A DNA stretch of 64,000 nucleotides from contig CAYQVB010000154.1 in NCBI GenBank assembly GCA_964420925.1, positions 11,710 through 75,709 of the forward strand. Reading direction: 5' to 3'. The notes beneath the pieces were generated by a model. That model searched no databases and was not told where the DNA came from. It saw only the letters and a list, made by a program, of their open reading frames with translations. This stretch comes from JAJEAD01 sp964420925 (lineage in GTDB: Bacteria; Pseudomonadota; Gammaproteobacteria; HK1). Every line of letters starts with the position of its first letter. The stretch's first letter is position 1. Of this stretch, positions 24,007 to 32,538 are shown piece by piece. The translations under genes were made by a program, and so were the position numbers.

Positions 24007-24779
24007 ATCCCGCCGCGACGCTGCTGTGGCGCACGGTGGGCGGGGTGTTCGTCTTCTTCCTGCTCGTGCCGCTGGTCCTCGTCATCCTGTTCTCGTTCAC
24101 CGACCGCGGGATGAGCGCCTTTCCCATCAATCACCTGTCACTCAAGTGGTGGGAGGCGATGATCGAGCACCGTCAGTTCGGCGGCGCCTTCCAGAACAGC
24201 CTGATCGTGAGCGGCTCGGTCGGCGCGATCTCGGCCCTGGTGGGGACCATGGCCGCGATGGGGTTCGCTCGCCTCCCCGTTCGGCGGGCGAACCTCGGCA
24301 TCGCGCTTCTCTGCCTGCCCCTGATGCTGCCCCCGCTCGTGCTCGCGGTCTCCCTGCTCACGGCTTACGTGCGCGTCGGAGTGCCTCTGGGGCTCGGGAC
24401 CGTCATCATGGCCCACATCCTCTTCACGCAGCCCTTCGTAATCCTGGTGGTCTATGCGCGGATGGTGAGCTTCGACTACGCGGTGCTCGAGAGCGCACGC
24501 GACCTGGGAGCTTCCCCGTTGCGGGCCTTCGTCACCGTGACCCTGCCGATGATCCGGCCGACGGTGATCGGCGCCGCGCTCATCGCCGCCGCCCTTTCGC
24601 TCGACGACTTCGTCATCACCTTCTTCAACATCGGCGGCGGCAACACCCTGCCCACTTTCGTGTGGGGGTTCATTCGAACCGGGTTGCGCCCGACAGTGAA
24701 CGCCATCGGCACCACGATCATCGTGTTGACGGTGGGGTCCACGTTGATCGCCTTGTGGTTGACACGTTACCGCCCCTGA
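24003..24779 (+). CDS. ABC transporter permease (PotC-like)
   Basis: A 258-residue permease partner of the preceding gene. It has about six membrane segments, and the coupling loop ESARDLGASPLRAFVTVTLP is clear. The segment LSLDDFVITFFNIGGG is characteristic of PotC-like permeases. Its ATG overlaps the upstream TGA (ATGA), so translation is coupled. Together with the binding protein it makes a polyamine-type importer missing only the ATPase. Confidence 0.92.
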   Translation: MNPAATLLWRTVGGVFVFFLLVPLVLVILFSFTDRGMSAFPINHLSLKWWEAMIEHRQFGGAFQNSLIVSGSVGAISALVGTMAAMGFARLPVRRANLGIALLCLPLMLPPLVLAVSLLTAYVRVGVPLGLGTVIMAHILFTQPFVILVVYARMVSFDYAVLESARDLGASPLRAFVTVTLPMIRPTVIGAALIAAALSLDDFVITFFNIGGGNTLPTFVWGFIRTGLRPTVNAIGTTIIVLTVGSTLIALWLTRYRP

Positions 24780-24814
24780 GCCATAGGGAAGGGCGAGGGC
24801 AGAGGGAGAGGTTC

Positions 24815-25615
24815 ATGGGAGAGCTCGGCGGCAAGATCGCCATCGTGACCGGCGCGGCGTCCGGCATCGGTCGCGCGGGCGCACGGCTGATGGCGGAGGC
24901 GGGTGCGGAGGTGGTCGTCGGCGACATCGACCGGGAAGGCGGCGAAAGGGTCGCCGAGGAGATCTCGGCAGCCGGTGGCCGGGCCGCGTTCCAGCATGTC
25001 GATGTCCGCGACGTGCAATCGGTCCGGCACCTGGTGGACGAGACGAGCGCGCGCCACGGGCGGATCGACGCGCTCTTCCACAACGCGGTGAGCGTGCCCC
25101 TCATCAACAAGCACGACAACCGCGCCACCGAGCTCGACGACGATATCTGGCGGCAGATCATCGATCTCGTACTCACCGGGACCTACTACTGCGCCAAGTA
25201 CACCGCGCTGAAGATGCTCGAGCAGGGTTCGGGCTCCATCGTTCTCACCGCCACCGTGGACGCGCTCATCGGGCAGGCGGGTATCGACGCCTACACGGCG
25301 GCGAAAGGCGGCGTGGTGTCTCTCACCCGCTCGCTCGCCGCCGGCATCTCTCCCGAGGGGGTGCGGATCAACGCGGTGTGTCCGGGATTCGTGGAGACCC
25401 CGCACCAGGCGGGCTTTCTCGGTGTGCCGGAGGAGCGTGCCAAGCTCGAAGAGCTGCACCTGATGCCGATCCTGCAACCGGAAGACATCGCGCACTTCGC
25501 GGTCTTCCTCGCCTCGGACAAGGCGCGCTACATGACCGGGGGCATCCACGTCGTGGACTCCGGCTATACCGCCTTCAAGGGCACCATGTCGCTCCAGGGA
25601 ACGATCCGGCTCTGA
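24815..25615 (+). CDS. short-chain dehydrogenase/reductase
   Basis: A 266-residue classical SDR. The cofactor loop is TGAASGIG near the N-terminus, and the catalytic Y-x3-K is YTAAK. The usual catalytic serine is not obvious; the segment reads LTATVDA, so threonine may replace it. GAGGGAGAGG lies just upstream of ATG 24815. In the operon context it could oxidise the sugar to its lactone or act on a keto-acid intermediate. It begins 35 bases after the permease gene. Confidence 0.88.
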   Translation: MGELGGKIAIVTGAASGIGRAGARLMAEAGAEVVVGDIDREGGERVAEEISAAGGRAAFQHVDVRDVQSVRHLVDETSARHGRIDALFHNAVSVPLINKHDNRATELDDDIWRQIIDLVLTGTYYCAKYTALKMLEQGSGSIVLTATVDALIGQAGIDAYTAAKGGVVSLTRSLAAGISPEGVRINAVCPGFVETPHQAGFLGVPEERAKLEELHLMPILQPEDIAHFAVFLASDKARYMTGGIHVVDSGYTAFKGTMSLQGTIRL

Positions 25616-25758
25616 GGCGACCGCCTGTCCACAAGCCGCTGGTGTTCGGACGAGGCGAAGTCAGGCGGCAATGCAAGAAGGCGTTTGCTCGTTCTTCCCT
25701 TACTGGTAGCAGGCATCCACTGGCTCAACCGATCACGGGTGCGGAGCGGCGAGGCGCT

Positions 25759-26661
25759 ATGAAGACAGAAGAGATTCGCGGGATCTATCCCGTTCTCTAC
25801 GCCTTCTTCGACGAACACGGAGGGCTCGATCGCGGCGCCATGCGCCGCCAGGTGGACTTCTGCGTCGAGGCGGGCGTGCACGGGGTCGCGGTGCTCGGGC
25901 TCGGCACCGAAGTCAACAAGCTCGATCTGCGCGAACGCCGCCTGCTCCTCGACTGGGCGGCCGATGACCTCGGCGGACGGCTGCCACTCGCGGTGACGGT
26001 TTCCGAACCGAACGTTGCGGGCCAGGTCGCGTTCGTCCGCGCCGCCGCCGAGGCCGGCGCCGACTGGGCCATCCTGCAGCCGCCCCCGGTACGCAACATG
26101 CCCGAAGCCGAGTACCTCCGTTTCTTCGGCGCGGTTGCCGAGGGGTCCGAGCTTCCGCTCGCAGTTCAGAATGCGCCCCAGTACATCGGCATCGGACTGT
26201 CAAACCAGGGACTTTCGGCCCTGCATCGCAACCACCCCAACGTGGTGGCGGTGAAGGCGGAATGTGCGGCTCTGGAAGTCGCGCGGCTCGTCGAAGAGAC
26301 GCAAGGGGCGTTTCGGATCCTGAACGGGCGAGGCGGCCTGGAGCTCACCGACAACCTCCGCGCCGGATGCGCGGGGATGATTCCGGGCGTCGAGAGCGCC
26401 GATGTCCAGGCGAGAATCTTCGACCTCATGTGCGACGAAGGGCCGGAAGACAAGGAGAGGGCGGAAGACTTGTATCGGGATCTTCTTCCCCTGCTCGTGT
26501 TTCTCATGCAATCCCTCGATACGCTGCTCTGCTACGGCAAGCGGCTCGCGGCTCTCCGGCTGGGCCTCGGGTCCGTGCACGATCGCAGCCCGGCGATGCG
26601 CCCGACGCCGCTCGGGCTCGAGAACCTCGAGCGCCACGCGGCGCGGCTTCGGGCCTTCTGA
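25759..26661 (+). CDS. dihydrodipicolinate synthase family aldolase (probable 2-keto-3-deoxy acid aldolase/dehydratase)
   Basis: A 300-residue class I aldolase of the DapA/NAL family. The Schiff-base lysine is K166 (VVAVKAE) and the partner tyrosine is Y142 (NAPQYIG). The GTTGE-type substrate motif of true DapA reads GLGTEVNK, so it is unlikely to be the lysine-pathway enzyme. At the end of a lactonase, dehydratase and SDR set, it fits cleavage or dehydration of a 2-keto-3-deoxy aldonate. The start is ATG 25759. It is 143 bases from the SDR gene and could have its own promoter. Confidence 0.88.
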   Translation: MKTEEIRGIYPVLYAFFDEHGGLDRGAMRRQVDFCVEAGVHGVAVLGLGTEVNKLDLRERRLLLDWAADDLGGRLPLAVTVSEPNVAGQVAFVRAAAEAGADWAILQPPPVRNMPEAEYLRFFGAVAEGSELPLAVQNAPQYIGIGLSNQGLSALHRNHPNVVAVKAECAALEVARLVEETQGAFRILNGRGGLELTDNLRAGCAGMIPGVESADVQARIFDLMCDEGPEDKERAEDLYRDLLPLLVFLMQSLDTLLCYGKRLAALRLGLGSVHDRSPAMRPTPLGLENLERHAARLRAF

Positions 26662-26863
26662 CGAACGGGGTCCCACGGCCCTCGTCCGCCGCGCAAAGTG
26701 GAGCCACCAGGCGCTTCAGCGATCCTGTTGCCTCGAACGGAGCAGGGCATGCGGCGTTGCCGACTGCGTGGTGTTCAGTGTGAAATCGCATGGCCGCATC
26801 GCGCTCGTGGAGGTTGACGGGGAAGTGGGGGGAGGTTGATTCCTCCGGCTTCGAAGCGCAGAG

Positions 26864-27628
26864 ATGAGTACGAAACGCAGCGCAAGGATCCGAGCGCACC
26901 GGTCCCGCGTCTATCCTTCGGCCGCGCTCTGTCGTGCATTGCACGCAGGACTCCAGCAGCGGGCGGATCCCGCCAAGGCGCCGGGAATGCAGGCGTACAT
27001 GAAGTCGGAGATGCCCTATGTCGGAGTCCAGACTCCGGCCCTGCGGGCGCTTTGTCGCGAAGTCTTCACCACCCATCCGCTCGACACTCAGGCGCGCTGG
27101 CTCGACACCGTCCTCGCTCTCTGGCGGCGCGCGCAGTATCGAGAGGAGCGTTACGCGGCGATCAACCTCGCCGGGTTCCGGATCTATCGCGACTATCGGA
27201 ACCTGAAAGCGCTGCCCACCTACGAAGAGATGGTGGTCGACGGGGCGTGGTGGGACTACGTCGACGCCATCGCCGTCCGCCTCGTCGGCGGTCTTCTCTC
27301 GAGCTATCCGCGGGAGATGACGCGCCGCATGCGAGCCTGGGCCCGCGGGCCCGACCTCTGGAAGCGTCGCACCGCCATCCTTTGCCAGTTGAGCTTCAAG
27401 GACGCGACCGATGTCGATCTCCTCCACTTCTGCATCGAGCCTTCCATCGAGGACCGAGAGTTCTTCCTGCGCAAGGCGATCGGGTGGGCGCTGCGCGAGC
27501 ACGCCAAGACCGATCCGGACGGAGTCACGGACTATGTCGTCGCCAACGGCCACCGCATGAGCGCGCTCAGCAAGCGCGAGGCGCTGCGCAACCTGGTGAA
27601 GGCCGGCCGAATCGACGCGGTGCCCTGA
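26864..27628 (+). CDS. AlkD-like DNA alkylation repair protein
   Basis: A 254-residue all-helical HEAT-like repeat protein. The sequence MQAYMKSEMPYVGVQTPALRALCRE near the N-terminus and WWDYVDAIAVRLVGG and WKRRTAILCQL in the middle match the AlkD/AlkC-like DNA glycosylase family that removes alkylated bases. The tryptophan-aspartate pair (WWDYVD) is part of the DNA-binding groove. The start is ATG 26864. It stands between the sugar-acid unit and a convergent RidA gene. Confidence 0.85.
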   Translation: MSTKRSARIRAHRSRVYPSAALCRALHAGLQQRADPAKAPGMQAYMKSEMPYVGVQTPALRALCREVFTTHPLDTQARWLDTVLALWRRAQYREERYAAINLAGFRIYRDYRNLKALPTYEEMVVDGAWWDYVDAIAVRLVGGLLSSYPREMTRRMRAWARGPDLWKRRTAILCQLSFKDATDVDLLHFCIEPSIEDREFFLRKAIGWALREHAKTDPDGVTDYVVANGHRMSALSKREALRNLVKAGRIDAVP

Positions 27629-27713
27629 GCTCACGGCGCTCCCGGCGGTGGCCGCAGGCCGGCAGGGCGGGATCGAGGCGAACGAAGGGGCGGCCGGCGC
27701 GTCGTGCCGCCGC

Positions 27714-28199
27714 TCAGTCCTCCGCCGCGACCTCCACGATCGCCTCGATGGCGACCGCGGCGCACCCGGGCAGGGAGCCGGTGCCGAACACGGAACGGGC
27801 GTGCTTGCCACGTTCACCCAGCACTTCGACGAGCAGATCCGAGCAGCCGTTGATCACGGCAGGGTGGTCTCCGAAGTCGGGGGCCGCGTTCACCATGCCG
27901 AGGACCTTGACGATGCGCGCGACCCGGTCGAGCGAGCCGAGCGCCTCGCGCATCACCGAGAGCAGGATGAGGCCGGTGCGGCGGGCATGCTCATAGGCCT
28001 GCTCCGGCGAGAGGCTTTCACCGACCCGGCCGGGTTCGGTCATGAGCCCCTTGCCGGAGAGGAAGAGCAGGCCGCCCGCCTCGACCGCATGGACGTAGTT
28101 GCCCGCCGCGGCGGGAACCGGAGGGAGCTCGATCGCGAGTGCGCGAAGCCGTTCCTCCGGTGACATTGCATCAGTGGTTGCGGCGCTGCTTTCGGCCAT
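27714..28199 (-). CDS. RidA/YjgF family protein
   Basis: A 161-residue RidA-fold protein. The family deaminates reactive enamine/imine intermediates released by PLP enzymes, though some branches lack this activity. The recognisable core is GNYVHAVEAGGLLFLSGKG, and the C-terminal GCAAVAIEAIVEV strand is typical. The arginine that binds the carboxylate in true RidA enzymes is not obvious here, so it may belong to the YjgH-like longer branch. A GAAGGAGACGAT leader precedes ATG 28199. It is divergent from the AIR-synthase-like gene. Confidence 0.85.
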   Translation of the reverse strand: MAESSAATTDAMSPEERLRALAIELPPVPAAAGNYVHAVEAGGLLFLSGKGLMTEPGRVGESLSPEQAYEHARRTGLILLSVMREALGSLDRVARIVKVLGMVNAAPDFGDHPAVINGCSDLLVEVLGERGKHARSVFGTGSLPGCAAVAIEAIVEVAAED

Positions 28200-28542
28200 A
28201 TCGTCTCCTTCGAGGCGTGGTGTGTATCGGTGGAGTACCCAAGCTTAAGCCCGATCGAGCACACGGCCCAATCTCGGGTGCGAACTCTTCTCGGGCCGAT
28301 TCACGTTGCGGCCCGGACTGGATACCGCGGAATTGAATCAACCAGTGAGTGGGCACTCGATGCTCACCTGACGCGAGTCCCCCGGGGGCCGTTTTCTCGA
28401 CTTCCCGCTTCCAGCGGATGACGGAATGTCGACTCCACGCCGCGGACGGGGGAGTGCGTCCTCGGTACCCTCGCGGGCCGTCCACTCCTGCTTTACATTC
28501 ACGACCCCGCGGGCAGACCCCGCCGTATCTCCCGAGTCCTTC
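28200..28542. other. divergent intergenic region, no gene seen
   Basis: Holds presumed promoters for the RidA and AIR-synthase-like genes. Near 28397-28435 a segment (cttcccgcttccagcggatgacggaatg) vaguely resembles the short repeats seen elsewhere. No other structure recognised. Confidence 0.4.
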
Positions 28543-29568
28543 ATGCCAGCGTCCCTGCTGCCAACCGGCAAGCTGCCGCCCGAGTTGCTGGATGAGCTGC
28601 TCGCACGCCACTCCCGTCCCGACCCGCGGGTGGTTCTCGGCCCGAGAGCGGGGGAAGACGCGGCGATCGTCGACATGGGCGATCGCTACCTGGTGGCCAA
28701 GACCGACCCCATAACCTTCGCCACCGATGAGATCGGCTGGTACGCCGTCAATGTAAATGCCAACGACGTCGCGTGTTGCGGAGCGGCCCCCAAGTGGTTC
28801 CTCGCCACCCTGCTGCTGCCCGAGCAGCGCACCGATTCGGCGCTGGTCGAACGTATCTTCGCCCAGATCGCCGATGCCTGCGCCGCCCTTGACGTGACCC
28901 TGTGCGGAGGCCACACCGAGATCACCTACGGGCTCGACCGGCCCATCGTGGTGGGCCAGATGCTCGGAGAGGTCGCCCCGGACGCCTGTCTCTCCACCAG
29001 CGGCGCCCGCCCCGGTGACGCCCTCATCCTCACCAAGGGCATTGCGGTGGAGGGGACCGCAATCATCGCGAGCGAGAAGCGTGCGGAGCTCGCGGGCACG
29101 ATGGAGGCGGTGGAGCTCGATCGCTGCGCCGCCATGCTCCACAATCCCGGCATCAGTGTGGTGCCGGACGCCAACTGCGCGATTGCGGCCGGCGGGGTGC
29201 ACGCGCTGCACGACCCCACCGAAGGGGGCGTCGCCACCAGCCTGTGGGAGCTCGCCCGCGCTGCCGGGACGGGCGTGCGGGTCGATGAGGCCGCGCTGCC
29301 GATACTCGAGCCCTGCCGCGCGCTGTGCCGGCACTTCGGCCTCGACCCGCTCGGGCTCATCGCGTCGGGCGCGCTCCTCATCGCGGCTGCTCCCGATGCC
29401 GCGGAGGGCATCGTCGCCGCGCTCGACGAGAGCGGAATTGCCGCTTCCCGGATCGGAGAGGTGGTGGCGCGTTCCGAAGGCTGCGTGCTGGAGGGTGCAT
29501 CGGGCCGGCGGCGGCCCTTGCCGCAATTCCCCCGCGACGAGATCGCCCGCCTCTTCGGTAACGAGTGA
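28543..29568 (+). CDS. AIR synthase-like/HypE-like protein
   Basis: A 341-residue member of the PurM/HypE/SelD/ThiL ATP-binding superfamily. Segments visible: RAGEDAAIVDM (ATP-binding acidic loop), VNVNANDVACCGAAP, and HDPTEGGVATSLWELA in the C-terminal half. The glycine-rich N-terminal loop with Cys/Sec and lysine of selenophosphate synthetase is absent, so it is not SelD. No hydrogenase genes are nearby, so HypE is also unproven. The start is ATG 28543, with a weak upstream ribosome site. The next gene starts 36 bases later. Confidence 0.8.
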   Translation: MPASLLPTGKLPPELLDELLARHSRPDPRVVLGPRAGEDAAIVDMGDRYLVAKTDPITFATDEIGWYAVNVNANDVACCGAAPKWFLATLLLPEQRTDSALVERIFAQIADACAALDVTLCGGHTEITYGLDRPIVVGQMLGEVAPDACLSTSGARPGDALILTKGIAVEGTAIIASEKRAELAGTMEAVELDRCAAMLHNPGISVVPDANCAIAAGGVHALHDPTEGGVATSLWELARAAGTGVRVDEAALPILEPCRALCRHFGLDPLGLIASGALLIAAAPDAAEGIVAALDESGIAASRIGEVVARSEGCVLEGASGRRRPLPQFPRDEIARLFGNE

Positions 29569-29604
29569 GGCCGCTTCATCCCCCACCGGGCGCCGGAGAG
29601 CACA

Positions 29605-30495
29605 TTGCACCTGGCCCATTTCTTCTTCTGGCTGCCCATTCTCATCCTGGCGCTGTTTTCCGGGGCCGGCCACGCGGGCGATCTTCGAGTCGTCACGTGG
29701 AACCTCGAGCATCTGAACGATACGAACGGACGAGGCTGCCTGCCGCGCCGCCAAAGAGACTATGACGCGATCGCGCGACAGGTGGAGAAACTGGGCGCCG
29801 ACGTCGTCGCGTTCCAGGAAGTGGAGAACGAAGCGGCGGCATATCGCGTCTTCCCCCGGTCGCGCTGGCGCGTCGAAGTCTCCTCGCGTCCGTCCGCGGA
29901 CCCCGGTCGCCCCTGCTGGGATCGCCCGCGACAGAGGCTCGGCCACCTGGCGACCGGCTTCGCCCTTCGCCGGGGCATCACGTATCGCCGCCACCGGGAC
30001 GTGTCCGAGCTGGGCGGCGGCGACCCCTTTGAGCGTTGGGGAACCGACATCACGGTCACCCGGGGAAGCCACAATCTCCGGCTCCTCTCGGTGCACCTCA
30101 AGTCGGGGTGCTGGGGCAACCGGCAGGACGGGGACGAGGAACGCGAGGACGTCTGCGCCTTTCTCCGGGGACAGGTTGGCGTGATCGAGGCCTGGATCGA
30201 GGCGCGCCGCGCACGGCGCGAGGCTTTCGTGGTGCTGGGAGACTTCAACCGCCGCCTCGCCGCGCCGGGCGACTGGGCATGGAACGCGCTATCGCCTCCG
30301 CCAGCGCTGCTCGAGCTCCCCACCGCGGGCCGTGCCTCTCGTTGCGACCCGCGCTTCCGGGAGTTCATCGATCACTTCGTGCTCGGCGAGGGCGCCGAGA
30401 CGATGCGGGTCTCCGGCTCCTTCCGCGAGATTCCGCGCTGGGGCCGCCATCCGGACCACTGCGCCTTATCGATTGACTTGATGACCGGCGGCTGA
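29605..30495 (+). CDS. exported endonuclease/exonuclease/phosphatase family protein
   Basis: A 296-residue EEP-superfamily hydrolase with an N-terminal signal peptide (LAHFFFWLPILILALFSGAGHAG). Catalytic segments are TWNLEHLN, FQEVENE (metal-binding Glu), LLSVHLKSGC, VVLGDFNRR and HPDHCALS (catalytic His). A pair of additional cysteines is consistent with periplasmic location. The start is TTG 29605, with GGAGAG eight bases upstream. It could degrade extracellular DNA or phosphoesters. Confidence 0.88.
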   Translation: MHLAHFFFWLPILILALFSGAGHAGDLRVVTWNLEHLNDTNGRGCLPRRQRDYDAIARQVEKLGADVVAFQEVENEAAAYRVFPRSRWRVEVSSRPSADPGRPCWDRPRQRLGHLATGFALRRGITYRRHRDVSELGGGDPFERWGTDITVTRGSHNLRLLSVHLKSGCWGNRQDGDEEREDVCAFLRGQVGVIEAWIEARRARREAFVVLGDFNRRLAAPGDWAWNALSPPPALLELPTAGRASRCDPRFREFIDHFVLGEGAETMRVSGSFREIPRWGRHPDHCALSIDLMTGG

Positions 30496-30524
30496 GTTCC
30501 CGCCCTTCCGGTACTGGAGCGTCT

Positions 30525-31337
30525 TCACGACATGAAGCCGTGGGGCGGGCCGGCGGCTCTTCCGGTCTCGTGGGGTCGATCGCCGGTGCGCCAGAGCGCC
30601 GACCTCGCCGGAGTATCGCCGGCAACTGCTTCCATTGCTTCGAGATCGGCGATGAAAACCCGGCGGTTGCGTTCCAGTTCCAGGACGCTGTTGTCCTGCA
30701 GGCGCGTCAAGACCCGGCTCACCGTCTCCACCGCCAGTGCGAGATAGCTTGCGATGTCTGCGCGCGTCATCTTGAGCTCGAATTTACGGATGGGAGCGTC
30801 GCGGTCGGCGAGGCGGCGCGAGAGCTCGAGGAGGAAGGCGGCTACCCGTTGCTCGGCGCTTCTTCGCCCGAGCAGGGCAAACAGCGATGCATCGAATCGC
30901 AGGCGGCAGCTTGCCTGCACGAGCAAGTGCCGCATGACCGAGCGTGAGCGGGCACAGAGCTCGGCCAGCTCGTTACGAGGCAGCGTGCAGGTGCGGCAGA
31001 CGGACAGGGCTTCGACGCACAGTGCCTCGCGTTCGAATCCCATCGACTCGAGGCCGATGAGATCACCGGGGAAGTGGAATGCGACGACCTGTTCCTCGCC
31101 CGCGGGAGACAGAAGATATGCCTTCAGCGCCCCCGACTTGAGAAAGTACAGGTGCTCCGCCGGATCGCCGGTACGAAACACGTGATCGCCTTTTCCCAGT
31201 ACCCGGGAGCCGGTTCTGATCACCCTTTCTGCCTCGCCGTTGGAGACGTGGCGGATGGGGCAATCCGGAAACTGTCTGCAGTCGCTGCAACCATCGTGCA
31301 GCACACTTGTTGGAAGCGTCTCCGCCTTGCTTCGCAT
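30525..31337 (-). CDS. FNR/FixK-family transcriptional regulator with Fe-S cysteines
   Basis: A 270-residue CRP/FNR protein. The N-terminus has C17-x2-C20-x5-C26, the same spacing as FNR, and a fourth cysteine in TCTLP aligns with FNR C122, so it should bind an oxygen-labile [4Fe-4S] cluster. The C-terminal HTH contains E-T-V-S-R (VETVSRVL), the FNR recognition residues, predicting TTGAT/C-N4-A/GTCAA sites; one perfect site is at 32525. GGAGGAAAG precedes ATG 31337. It is divergent from the iron-sulfur protein gene and close to the FixLJ-like genes. Confidence 0.92.
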   Translation of the reverse strand: MRSKAETLPTSVLHDGCSDCRQFPDCPIRHVSNGEAERVIRTGSRVLGKGDHVFRTGDPAEHLYFLKSGALKAYLLSPAGEEQVVAFHFPGDLIGLESMGFEREALCVEALSVCRTCTLPRNELAELCARSRSVMRHLLVQASCRLRFDASLFALLGRRSAEQRVAAFLLELSRRLADRDAPIRKFELKMTRADIASYLALAVETVSRVLTRLQDNSVLELERNRRVFIADLEAMEAVAGDTPARSALWRTGDRPHETGRAAGPPHGFMS

Positions 31338-31461
31338 CTTTCCTCCGCGATGGCCGGTACGCCTCATACTGTCTTCCCGCACCGGAGAAGAGCCATACGG
31401 GATTCCCCATACGGTTACACTGTCGTCCCTGGACTGCCTGAAACAATCGAAGGAGCTTCAC

Positions 31462-31782
31462 ATGCGAACTGGCCTTCCGAGTCGGAGTCGTCGTCGTTTC
31501 GTTTGCGCGGGCGGGTGCGCCGCGCTCGCGCTTCCCGCCGGACTGCTGCTCGGCCCCGGCGCTGCGGCGCAGGACAAGCTGGACCCCAGCGATCCCACCG
31601 CGGCTGCGCTCAGCTACACCCACGACGCGACGCAGGCGAACCGCCCTTCGCCCGACCAGACCTGCGCCAACTGCCTGCACTACACGGAGGAGACGGGCGC
31701 GGAGTGGGGACCCTGCGCCATCTTTCTTAACGTGCTGGTGGCCCGTGACGGATGGTGTGCGGGCTGGGTGCCCAAAGCCTGA
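31462..31782 (+). CDS. high-potential iron-sulfur protein (HiPIP)
   Basis: A 106-residue periplasmic electron carrier. The four cluster cysteines are C68, C71, C85 and C99 (CANC ... GPC ... GWC). The N-terminus carries a Tat-like signal (RSRRRFVCAGGCAALALPAG... AAAQ). HiPIPs hand electrons to reaction centres or terminal oxidases/reductases. AGGAG lies upstream of ATG 31462. It is divergent from the FNR-type gene, which might regulate it, though I do not see a consensus FNR box in the 124-base interval. Confidence 0.93.
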   Translation: MRTGLPSRSRRRFVCAGGCAALALPAGLLLGPGAAAQDKLDPSDPTAAALSYTHDATQANRPSPDQTCANCLHYTEETGAEWGPCAIFLNVLVARDGWCAGWVPKA

Positions 31783-31793
31783 ACGCTTCGGCC

Positions 31794-31824
31794 CCGAGGG
31801 CGGGTGTCGATACCCGCCCCTCGG
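31794..31824 (+). terminator. terminator-like hairpin after the HiPIP gene
   Basis: CCGAGGGCGGGT and ACCCGCCCCTCGG pair with a single bulge around a six-base GTCGAT loop, starting 11 bases after the HiPIP stop. A long T-run is absent. Confidence 0.65.
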
Positions 31825-31831
31825 CGCTATG

Positions 31832-31985
31832 AAAGAAAAGTCATCCGTGACTTTCAAGCCTCGCGGTCCGAGAACGCAGGTTCCGGACCGCTTTCATTTT
31901 TCAACGACTCACGGTCGACGAAAAATACCATCACCTCCCGGTATCGGAATCGACGGAAAGAAAAACTGCGCTTTCCTTTCCGCCG
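31832..31985 (+). repeat. dispersed intergenic repeat, copy 2
   Basis: Aligns with 6965-7113: hairpin AAAGTCA/TGACTTT, then gaacgcagg, the exact block cggaccgctttcatt (31884-31898), ttcaacgac, cgaaaa, and actgcgctttcc. The two copies diverge by many substitutions, consistent with an old repeat family or conserved RNA. Confidence 0.6.
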
Positions 31986-32053
31986 CTTCGCAGTGTGGAC
32001 ACCACGTCGTCTCCACCGGGTTCATGGAGTGCGCCGGGCGGTACCGCGTCCCT

Positions 32054-32443
32054 TCATCGTGTTCTCGGCACTTGCGCGCCGAGGGCTTCGCTTAGCGCGT
32101 CGATGAGATCGGAGTCGCGGAAGGGCTTTCCCAACACTTCCCGCGCGCCGGCCTCGCGAGCGCGATCCGCGAGAGGGTGGTCCGCGAACGCGGAGATCAC
32201 GATCACCGGAAGCTCGGCGTCGAAAGCGTTGAGCAGCCCTTGGAGCTCCACTCCACTCATGCCCTCCATCTTGAGATCGAGCAGCAGGCAGGCCGGCCGT
32301 TCCCGGGCATAGCCCTGGAGGAACTCTTCCGCCGACGCGTAGGGCTTCGCCTTCCAGCCGCAGGTGCCCACGAGCAGGCTCAGCGCCGACCGCACTGCGG
32401 GATCGTCGTCGACGATGTAGACGGCGGCGGACGGCTCTTGCAT
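32054..32443 (-). CDS. single-domain response regulator (receiver only)
   Basis: A 129-residue CheY-like receiver without an output domain. The acidic pocket is VDDDPAVRS, the phosphorylated aspartate lies in LLLDLKMEG, the switch residue is in VISAF and the lysine in LGKPF. It lies 91 bases downstream of the FixJ-like gene on the same strand. A perfect FNR/FixK box lies about 88 bases upstream of its start, so it may be induced at low oxygen and act as a phosphate sink or modulator for the FixL-like kinase (cf. FixT-type feedback), which is an inference. Confidence 0.88.
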   Translation of the reverse strand: MQEPSAAVYIVDDDPAVRSALSLLVGTCGWKAKPYASAEEFLQGYARERPACLLLDLKMEGMSGVELQGLLNAFDAELPVIVISAFADHPLADRAREAGAREVLGKPFRDSDLIDALSEALGAQVPRTR

Positions 32444-32524
32444 CAGAGGTGGGGAGGACGCATCGCGCTCGAGCCCGGTGGCGATCCCTGGGGTACAGTG
32501 GAACCCAACGCCGCACGTTGTGCA

Positions 32525-32538
32525 TTGACGTGTGTCAA
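32525..32538 (-). promoter_or_regulatory. FNR/FixK-type binding site
   Basis: TTGAC-GTGT-GTCAA is a perfect dyad matching the TTGAT/C-N4-A/GTCAA consensus. It overlaps the FixJ stop and is centred about 88 bases upstream of the receiver-only gene. Confidence 0.65.

Noticed and set aside
25759..26661. True DapA (lysine biosynthesis)
   Set aside because: The substrate motif is GLGTEVNK rather than the GTTGE of DapA, and the gene is in a sugar-acid context.
28543..29568. Selenophosphate synthetase (selD) as partner of the selenoprotein
   Set aside because: The protein belongs to the same superfamily but lacks the N-terminal Cys/Sec and lysine loop of SelD; it is closer to HypE/AIR-synthase-like proteins.
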